Part shown: positions 53,832-59,570 of the stretch, piece by piece
Numbering within the stretch: position 1 is the first letter of the stretch
Layout of the letters: each line of letters begins with the position of its first letter
NCBI RefSeq assembly: GCF_026236535.1
Contig: NZ_JAHTMW010000006.1
Coordinates: 124,001 to 188,000, forward strand
Origin: Streptomyces sp. SKN60
GTDB lineage: Bacteria; Actinomycetota; Actinomycetes; Streptomycetales; Streptomycetaceae
DNA length: 64,000 nucleotides
Direction: 5' to 3'
The notes under the pieces: model-generated
The model's input: the letters and a program-made list of their open reading frames with translations, nothing else
Database searches by the model: none
What the model was told of the DNA's origin: nothing
Translations under genes and position numbers: made by a program

Positions 53832-54011
53832 TCAGCAGCCGCCGCCGGGCTCACCACAGCAGCCGCCGCCCTGACCACCGGCGACCGAGCCGGTGGCGTC
53901 GGCCGGCTCGCCGCAGCAGCCGCCCTGCGAGGCGCCCGCCGTGGCGGTCGGGTCCGTGACGAAGCCGCCGACGGGCTCCTGCTCGGCCGCCTCGGTCGAG
54001 TTCGTGGCCAT
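53832..54011 (-). CDS. 59-residue peptide with two GGCCGEP motifs
   Basis: The N-terminal half is acidic and Thr/Ala-rich (TNSTEAAEQEPVGGFVTDPT); the C-terminal half has QGGCCGEPADATGS and QGGGCCGEPGGGC. Five Cys are in two vicinal pairs and a final Cys. The CCGEP motif resembles the CCGPKP modules of the 102-residue peptide and the CCGAP tail of the ArsT-like protein. AAGGAAG lies seven bases before the ATG, and its own GATTCGA promoter precedes it. The leader/core look (acidic first half, Gly-Cys second half) makes it the best precursor-peptide candidate of the locus. Confidence 0.75.
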   Translation of the reverse strand: MATNSTEAAEQEPVGGFVTDPTATAGASQGGCCGEPADATGSVAGGQGGGCCGEPGGGC

Positions 54012-54034
54012 GACCCACTTCCTTCCCGTTCATC

Positions 54035-54072
54035 TGATTCGAATTCCCTTTACTTAAACAAGTATCGAATCA
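54035..54072. promoter_or_regulatory. TGATTCGA/TCGAATCA inverted repeat with inner TACTT/AAGTA
   Basis: Eight-base arms around a 22-base centre which itself contains TACTT-N4-AAGTA. It drives the 59-residue peptide and the genes behind it. Shares TGATTCGATACTT with 47184-47211 (minus strand). Confidence 0.65.
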
Positions 54073-54086
54073 GAGAGATCGCCGTG

Positions 54087-54779
54087 TCAATGGTCGCGAC
54101 GCGCACGCTCGCCGACCGCGTCCAGGAACGCCCTGATGAGCGGGTGGAGTCGGGCCGCCGTCGACGACAGCTCGGGCTGGAACAGGCTGCCGACGAAGAA
54201 GGGATGGTCGGGGAGTTCCACCGCACGCGGCGCCTTCTCCGCGTCCCAGCCGCTGATCCGCAGCGCTCCGGCGAGGATCTTGTCCTCGTAGTCCGGGTTG
54301 AGGCCGTACTTGCAGTGATACGTCTCCACCGTCTCCTCCAGACCCGGGTAGGCGGAGGCGAGCCGGCTGCCCGGCGCGAAGTAGAGCGGCGCCGTCTCGC
54401 CGACGAGCGAGCAGCAGAGCGGGACGATGAGCGGGGTGGAAGCCTCCGCGTCGTACTGCACATCCTCCGCGTCCTGCAGCCCCAGGACGTTGCGCGCGTA
54501 CTCGATGAGCGCGTGCTGGAAGCCGCCGCAGGTGCCGAGGTAGGGGATGCCGAGGGTGCGGGCGGTACGGATGGCGAGGAGCACGTTCGCCTGGCTCGCG
54601 TACGGCGACCCGGGGACCACCCAGATCCCGTCGTAGTCGGCGATGGACTCGGTCACGGTGCTGCTGGGGAGCCAGTCGACGTCGACACCGAAGGCGGGCA
54701 CGATCTCGTCGAACCGGGCGTGGGCGGGAACACGGTCACTGCGGTCGCCGACAAGGGCGAGACGGGGACGCGAGGTCAT
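54087..54779 (-). CDS. CTP-synthase C-terminal-like class I GATase homologue
   Basis: A 230-residue protein matching only the glutaminase half of CTP synthase: DYDGIWVVPGSPYASQ, LGTCGGFQHALIEYARNVLG with the nucleophile Cys84. The motif equivalent to QFHPE reads LFQPE, so Gln201 replaces the catalytic His. A vicinal PLCCSL pair is at 122-123. NCBI has a family of this look, named CTP synthase C-terminal region-related (seleno)protein. No synthetase half is present. It is third in the EPSPS-iPGM operon, the constellation of known arseno-organic loci. Its reaction is unknown. Confidence 0.82.
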   Translation of the reverse strand: MTSRPRLALVGDRSDRVPAHARFDEIVPAFGVDVDWLPSSTVTESIADYDGIWVVPGSPYASQANVLLAIRTARTLGIPYLGTCGGFQHALIEYARNVLGLQDAEDVQYDAEASTPLIVPLCCSLVGETAPLYFAPGSRLASAYPGLEETVETYHCKYGLNPDYEDKILAGALRISGWDAEKAPRAVELPDHPFFVGSLFQPELSSTAARLHPLIRAFLDAVGERARRDH

Positions 54780-54849
54780 CGGGATGTCTCCAGTCCTGCG
54801 GAGGTGAAAGGGGACGCGTGGTCGGTCTGGTGCCGGTGCGTTCCGGCGC

Positions 54850-56370
54850 TCACCACAAGGGCCGCCCGGTCATGCGGGGCTCGGGGGCGAGCCCGAGCAG
54901 CGCGAGGACGCTGGGCGCGATGTCGGCGAGGGTGGCCGGGCCGGCAGGCGTTGCCGCCTTCTGCCCGGCAGCCGGAACGAGCACGGCGGGAACCGGGTTG
55001 GTGGTGTGCCCGCCGTAGGGCCAGCCGTCGCCGTCCGTGGCGTCGGTGAGCATCTTCTCGGCGTTGCCGTGGTCCCCGACGAGCAACACCCAGCGGCCGG
55101 TCGCCTGCGCCGCGCCGCAGATGGCCTCCACGGCACGGTCGGTGTGCTCGGCTGCCTGCCGGGTCGCGTCGAAGTGGCCGGTGTGGCCGACGACGTCGAT
55201 GTTGGCCAGGTTGGCGACCACCAGGGGAACGTCGTCGCGGCGGGCGGCGGAGATGACGGCTTCGGTGACCCGGTCGATGTTCATCGCGGGTCTCACCGTG
55301 TAGTCGGGAGCCCTGTCACCGGTGATCCTGACATGCTCCTCGACGGGGACGACGTTCGAGTCGCGGCCATTGAGGTAGTACGTGACGTGCTCGAACTTCT
55401 CGGCTTCGGCGATGCGTACGGAGCGCACGCCCTGCGCACCGAGTACGGTGGCGAGGCCGCCGCCCGCGTCCGACCGGTGCACCAGGGCCGGGATGGACGC
55501 CTTGGTGTCGTACTGGGCGAGGCTCAGGAAGGTGACCCGCCGGCCGGCGAGCCAGGTGTGGAGGTCGTCCGCGAGCTGCTGGATGCGGTCGCTGCGGAAG
55601 TTGGTGAACAGGATGGCGTCGCCGTCCTGGACGGCCCCGAGCGGCCGGCCGTCGGCGCTCGTCACGACGCAGGGCGGCACCCATTCGTCTCCGCGCTGGG
55701 TCAGCTCCAGGGCCTCCTGCGGCTCACTGATCGCTTCGCCCTTGCCGTCGACGATGGCGAGGGAGACCTTTTCGGTCAGTTCGAGGTTGCCGCTCTTGTC
55801 GAGTGCGTACCCGCGTCCGACGACCGTCGCCACCTCTCCGATGCCCGCCTCGGCGAAGAACGTGTCGACGAGGCCCAAGTAGGCGGCGGCCGTGTGGTCG
55901 GCGACGTCCCGCCCATCCGTGATGGCATGGACGCGGACCCGCGGCACGGCGAACTGCGCGGCGATACGGAGCAGTTCCTGCAGGTGCTGCACGTTGGCAT
56001 GGATCATGCCGTCGGAGCAGAGCCCGATGAGGTGCAGGGCGCCGCCGCTCGCGGCGAGGCCCTTCAGCACCTCGGTCAGGGCCTCGTTCGAGCGCATGCG
56101 TCCGCTGGAGATCTCCTCCTGGACGAGCACGCTGTCGTACGGGATGGGGCGGCCGGCGCCGATGACCATGTGGCCGATCTCCGAGTTGCCCACCGTCCCG
56201 GGGAGCAGTCCGACGGCGGTGCCGGAGGCGTCGGCGAGGACGGTCGGGCAGGTGGCGAGCAGTCCGTCGAGGTACGGCGTGGCGGCCGCGGTCAGGGCGT
56301 TGGCCTCACCGGCCGCCGCGTGTCCCCAACCGTCGAGGACCAGCAGGATGCCCGGGGTTCCGGCGCTCAC
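54850..56370 (-). CDS. iPGM-like alkaline phosphatase-superfamily mutase
   Basis: A 506-residue homologue of cofactor-independent phosphoglycerate mutase. All two-metal ligands are seen: LLVLDGWG (Asp13), [11 protein letters not shown] (Ser63), [18 protein letters not shown] (Asp and His), [12 protein letters not shown] (Asp-His), [11 protein letters not shown] (His). Substrate-side motifs differ from housekeeping enzymes: [14 protein letters not shown] for SDGGVHSH, and [14 protein letters not shown] for GRYYAMDRD. In the bisenarsan pathway, as I recall, such a protein rearranges arsenoenolpyruvate to 3-arsonopyruvate. The GTG start overlaps the EPSPS-like stop (GTGA). Confidence 0.88.
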   Translation of the reverse strand: MSAGTPGILLVLDGWGHAAAGEANALTAAATPYLDGLLATCPTVLADASGTAVGLLPGTVGNSEIGHMVIGAGRPIPYDSVLVQEEISSGRMRSNEALTEVLKGLAASGGALHLIGLCSDGMIHANVQHLQELLRIAAQFAVPRVRVHAITDGRDVADHTAAAYLGLVDTFFAEAGIGEVATVVGRGYALDKSGNLELTEKVSLAIVDGKGEAISEPQEALELTQRGDEWVPPCVVTSADGRPLGAVQDGDAILFTNFRSDRIQQLADDLHTWLAGRRVTFLSLAQYDTKASIPALVHRSDAGGGLATVLGAQGVRSVRIAEAEKFEHVTYYLNGRDSNVVPVEEHVRITGDRAPDYTVRPAMNIDRVTEAVISAARRDDVPLVVANLANIDVVGHTGHFDATRQAAEHTDRAVEAICGAAQATGRWVLLVGDHGNAEKMLTDATDGDGWPYGGHTTNPVPAVLVPAAGQKAATPAGPATLADIAPSVLALLGLAPEPRMTGRPLW

Positions 56371-57668
56371 AGGGTGCTCGCGATGTCGTCGTCGTGGAGG
56401 CTGTCGAGCGTCTTCCAGAAGGTCGGGAAGGACTTCGCGACGCAGCCGGGGTCCTTGATGACGACGCCCTCGGTGCGCAGGCCGGCGATGGCGAAGCACA
56501 TGGCGATGCGGTGGTCGTCGTAGGTGTCGATGACCGTGCCCTGCGGGGTTCCTCCGGTGATGGTCATGGCGTCGGGGAACTCCTCGACGGTGATGCCCAT
56601 CTTGCGCAGCTCGGTGGTGACGGCCGCGATGCGGTCGCACTCCTTGATCCGGAGGCTGGCGATGTTGCTGATGTGCGTGGTGCCCTGGGCGAAGGCGGCG
56701 ACGACCGCGAGGGTCGGGACCACATCGGGCATGGTCTCCATGTCGATGTCGATGCCGTGGAGTTCCCCGCCGGTCAGCGTGATGGAGTCGTCGGTTACCT
56801 CGGCGGTGCAGCCCATGCGGACCAGGGCCTCGACGAGTCCGACGTCGCCCTGCTTGGACGACTTGCCGATGCCCGGGATGGTGACCGTGCCGCCGAGCAC
56901 CGCGGCGGCGGCGAGGAAGTACGACATGCCGGAGGCGTCGGGCTCGACGCTGACCGTGCCGCCGCGCAGCTTCTGGCCGGCGGCGACCTTGAAGCGGGTG
57001 TAGCCGTCGCGCTCGACGACGACGCCCATCTCGGCGAGGGCCGCGATCGTCATCTCGACGTAGGGCTTGGAGATCAGGTCGTCGATGACGTGGACCTCGG
57101 TGTCCTGCTCGGCGCGCGTGGCGTTGACCAGGAGGCTGGAGGTGAACTGGGAGCTGACCGCGCCGCTGATCCGCGTGGAGCCGCCGCGGAAGCTCGGGCC
57201 GGTGACCTTGATCGGCGGGCTGCCGTTGCCGCGGACGGCCTCGGCCGTCACGCCGAGGCCGGGGAGGGCTTCGAGGAGGGAGCCCATGGGGCGCTCCTGC
57301 ATACGCTTGGTGCCGGTGAGCACGGTCGTCCCCTCGGCGTGGCCGGCCATGGAGATCAGGAACCGGATCGGGGTGCCCGCCGCTCCGACGTACACCTCCT
57401 CGGCCGGGGCCGTCATCGGCCGGCCGGTGGGCGTGACCGTGATCCGCTCGGCCGCGGCGTCGATGTCCACGTCGACATGGCCGAAGGCGCGCAGCGCACC
57501 CGCGAGGAACTGCGTGTCGTCGCAGACCAGGGCGCCCTCGATCGTGGTGGACTCACCGGACAGGGCGGCGAGCGCCAGGTAGCGGTTGGAGTAGCTCTTG
57601 GAGCCGAGGACCTTCACCCGCTTGTCGAAGGTCTGCAGGGGTCGGATCGTGACGCTCTCGGCCTTCAT
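56367..57668 (-). CDS. aroA-like: EPSP synthase-like enolpyruvyl transferase
   Basis: A 433-residue enolpyruvyl transferase with conserved PEP-site residues: LGSKSYSNR (Lys24), [20 protein letters not shown], a [14 protein letters not shown]sp and [11 protein letters not shown]. The loop that reads GNAGTAMRP in AroA is GAAGTPIRF. It is divergent from a LuxR-type regulator and coupled to the iPGM-like gene, not to shikimate genes, so it is not the housekeeping AroA. I infer transfer of enolpyruvate to arsenate. A TTG at 57695 with a GGGAGAGG site is a possible earlier start. Confidence 0.88.
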   Translation of the reverse strand: MKAESVTIRPLQTFDKRVKVLGSKSYSNRYLALAALSGESTTIEGALVCDDTQFLAGALRAFGHVDVDIDAAAERITVTPTGRPMTAPAEEVYVGAAGTPIRFLISMAGHAEGTTVLTGTKRMQERPMGSLLEALPGLGVTAEAVRGNGSPPIKVTGPSFRGGSTRISGAVSSQFTSSLLVNATRAEQDTEVHVIDDLISKPYVEMTIAALAEMGVVVERDGYTRFKVAAGQKLRGGTVSVEPDASGMSYFLAAAAVLGGTVTIPGIGKSSKQGDVGLVEALVRMGCTAEVTDDSITLTGGELHGIDIDMETMPDVVPTLAVVAAFAQGTTHISNIASLRIKECDRIAAVTTELRKMGITVEEFPDAMTITGGTPQGTVIDTYDDHRIAMCFAIAGLRTEGVVIKDPGCVAKSFPTFWKTLDSLHDDDIASTL

Positions 57669-57719
57669 CCGCAGATCTGTCTCGAACGAGCTCAAAGCCT
57701 CTCCCGATGGTCGTGGCGC

Positions 57720-57731
57720 CGTGACGTCACG
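57720..57731. promoter_or_regulatory. CGTGACGTCACG palindrome near the EPSPS-like start
   Basis: Perfect 12-base palindrome, with GTGACGT repeated 21 bases downstream. Lies just upstream of the EPSPS-like gene and could be the site of an activator or repressor. Confidence 0.4.
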
Positions 57732-57795
57732 ACGCCGCCGGTGACGTGATCGAGACTGCGGGTGCTCCGGTGTGGCTGAGAAGTTCCTTCCGGGG

Positions 57796-57822
57796 GCAGC
57801 AAGTTGCCGGGCAACATGCTGC
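57796..57822. promoter_or_regulatory. 27-bp near-perfect palindrome, candidate regulator site
   Basis: GCAGCA-A-GTTGCC-G-GGCAAC-A-TGCTGC: 12 of 13 base pairs match across the centre. It lies midway between the divergent EPSPS-like and LuxR-type genes, a natural site for the LuxR-type regulator. Confidence 0.55.
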
Positions 57823-57918
57823 CTCCCATGATCGGATCCGCTCACTCGGCACCGATCAGATGATCAAGCACCGTGCTATCTTGAAGAAATTCAATTCAGC
57901 AGCAGGCCTGGGGGGCGG

Positions 57919-58998
57919 ATGTTGCAGTCACTGGGATTGGACGAACTGGCGCACACGATCTACCGCTTCGCACTCGACCGGCCGGGGTGCCACCTGGACG
58001 ACCTTCCGCTCGGCGTCGACGCACCGGAGGCCGCCGTACGCCAGAGCGTGAACCGTCTCGTCGAGCTCTCGTTGCTGCGCCAGATGTCCGGCACCCTCGT
58101 ACCGACCCGGCCACCACTCGCGCTGCGCACGATGCTGGAGCGGCAGCAGTCCGAACTCCTCCGTCGCCAGCAGGAGTTCGTCCACATCAAGGCGGCCGTG
58201 GACCGGCTCTCCGAGGAGTACGACGACGCCCAGGCGCGAGGCACCCACGCGGGCTGGGAGCGCCTCGAGTCCCAGGCCGCGATCCACGCGCGCATGGAGC
58301 GCCTGGCCGGCCGGACCACCACCGAGTGCGTCTCCCTGCTCCCCGCCGACGCCAACAGCGCCGAGGCGATGCACGCCCGTCGCCCGGTCGACCAGCACAT
58401 GCTGGACCGCGGGGTCCTGGTGTGGAACGTCTACCTGGAGAGCGTCTACAACGACCGGGCCGGCCTCGCCTACGCGCGCTGGATCGCCCGCAACGGCGGC
58501 AAGGTCGGCACCGCGCCGACCCTCCCCCTCTGGCTCGTCGTCTACGACCGGACCACGGCCCTGCTGCCCGCCGACCCGGCCGACCCGTGCGCCGGGGCGG
58601 TGCAGGTGTCGGGTGCCGGGTACATCACCGGGCTGATCGCGTTGTTCGAGCGCCTCTGCGAGAGCATGACGCCGCTGGACGCCCCAGGAACCTGCGAGGG
58701 CGACCAGCCGACTCCGCTCGAAAAGGAGATGCTCCGTCTGATGGGTCAGGGACTCACCGACGAGGCGGTGTGCAAGAAGCTCGGCCTGGGCCTGCGCACC
58801 GCGCGCCGCACCATCGCCGACATGATGGAGCGGCTGGGCGCCCGCAGCAGGTTCGAGGCCGGGGCCAAGGCGGTCGAGCGTGGCTGGCTGCGGCCCTGCG
58901 CGTGCGGCGGCGATCAGCCCGTGCGGGCAAAGGATCCGAAGAGTGCAGCCCTCTCCGCCACGATCTCCGAAGGGCTGGACCTCGGCGTGCTGGTGTGA
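57919..58998 (+). CDS. LuxR-type regulator with TrmB-like N-terminus
   Basis: A 359-residue regulator. The N-terminal winged-helix (about residues 1-75, LGLDELAHTIYRFALDRPGCHLDD) and helical region resemble TrmB-like proteins, the middle is a sensor of PLD-like fold, and the C-terminus has a LuxR/GerE HTH at about 285-345 (TPLEKEMLRLMGQGLTDEAV, LGLRTARRTIADMMERLGA). Such regulators are common in streptomycete secondary metabolism. It is divergent from the EPSPS-like operon; GGGGGG precedes the ATG. It is probably the pathway-specific activator. Confidence 0.85.
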   Translation: MLQSLGLDELAHTIYRFALDRPGCHLDDLPLGVDAPEAAVRQSVNRLVELSLLRQMSGTLVPTRPPLALRTMLERQQSELLRRQQEFVHIKAAVDRLSEEYDDAQARGTHAGWERLESQAAIHARMERLAGRTTTECVSLLPADANSAEAMHARRPVDQHMLDRGVLVWNVYLESVYNDRAGLAYARWIARNGGKVGTAPTLPLWLVVYDRTTALLPADPADPCAGAVQVSGAGYITGLIALFERLCESMTPLDAPGTCEGDQPTPLEKEMLRLMGQGLTDEAVCKKLGLGLRTARRTIADMMERLGARSRFEAGAKAVERGWLRPCACGGDQPVRAKDPKSAALSATISEGLDLGVLV

Positions 58999-59001
58999 AC
59001 G

Positions 59002-59376
59002 TCAGGCCTCGGCGACCGCCAGCTCCCCCATGCTCGGAACGGCGAGCAGACCGGAGAGCAGGCTCAGATTGTCCCGCCGGAGGCGGTAGTAGACCCAGGT
59101 GCCACGGCGCTCGGAGGTGACCAGATTCGCTTCGCGGAGGATCTTGAGGTGATACGAGATCGTCGGCGCCGACAGGTCGAAGGGGCCGGTCAGATCACAG
59201 ACGCACAGTTCGCCGTCACCCGTTGCGGACGCGATCATCGAGAGCAGGCGGAGCCGGATCGGGTCGCCCAGGGCCTTGAACATCTTGGCCGTGCCCGCGG
59301 CCCGCTCCTCGTCGAGGGGCGCGGCTATGACGGGGGTGCAGCATGTTACGGGGTCGATCACCTCAAGCTGTGCCAT
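59002..59376 (-). CDS. arsR: ArsR family arsenite-responsive repressor 3
   Basis: A 124-residue winged-helix repressor: KALGDPIRLRLLSMI, LSAPTISYHLKILREANLV, RRGTWVYYRL. It again has an N-terminal vicinal Cys pair (VTCCTP at about residues 12-13) and CVCDL near 58. It differs more from arsR1/2 than they do from each other. Its start region has the same TTCGACAA...TAGA...ATG spacing. Convergent with the LuxR-type gene (three bases apart) and downstream of the molybdoenzyme. Confidence 0.92.
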   Translation of the reverse strand: MAQLEVIDPVTCCTPVIAAPLDEERAAGTAKMFKALGDPIRLRLLSMIASATGDGELCVCDLTGPFDLSAPTISYHLKILREANLVTSERRGTWVYYRLRRDNLSLLSGLLAVPSMGELAVAEA

Positions 59377-59400
59377 CTGTCTAGTTTTACAGTTGTCGAA
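59374..59400 (-). promoter_or_regulatory. arsR3 start-proximal element
   Basis: On the minus strand TTCGACAACTGT, then CTAGACAG and the ATG. It has the same 27-base length and layout as at arsR1 and arsR2. The CTAGACAG part recurs upstream of the molybdoenzyme gene. Confidence 0.5.
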
Positions 59401-59427
59401 TCTTTGCGCAACTGACCTGAGACGTGA

Positions 59428-59452
59428 CGAGAGGCACCCCATGTGCCTCTCG
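59428..59452. terminator. hairpin terminator 1 behind the molybdoenzyme gene
   Basis: Perfect ten-base arms CGAGAGGCAC/GTGCCTCTCG and a five-base loop. Confidence 0.65.
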
Positions 59453-59464
59453 GGCAGGGGAAAT

Positions 59465-59508
59465 GGCCCTGCCTCCGCGCGGTGGGGACGCGCGAGGGAG
59501 GCAGGGCC
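59465..59508. terminator. hairpin terminator 2 behind the molybdoenzyme gene
   Basis: Arms GGCCCTGCCTCC/GGAGGCAGGGCC with a further GCGCG/CGCGC pairing inside. With terminator 1 it isolates arsR3 from read-through. Confidence 0.65.
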
Positions 59509-59570
59509 GGAGTGCCCGACAGGGGGTGTCATGCGGAGGAGGTCCGCCGGGCAGACCGCGGGGAATCGGT

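Noticed and set aside
43051..54011. Selenocysteine read-through at the TGA after the CC tails
   Set aside because: All CC-tail genes end TGC-TGC-TGA or similar, which made me consider it, but the frames beyond TGA are short, unlike each other and overlap next starts, and no SECIS-like hairpin was seen.
56367..57668. Housekeeping shikimate-pathway aroA
   Set aside because: Its partners are an iPGM-like and a CTP-synthase-like gene under a LuxR-type/ArsR setting, with no shikimate genes near, and a substrate loop is changed.
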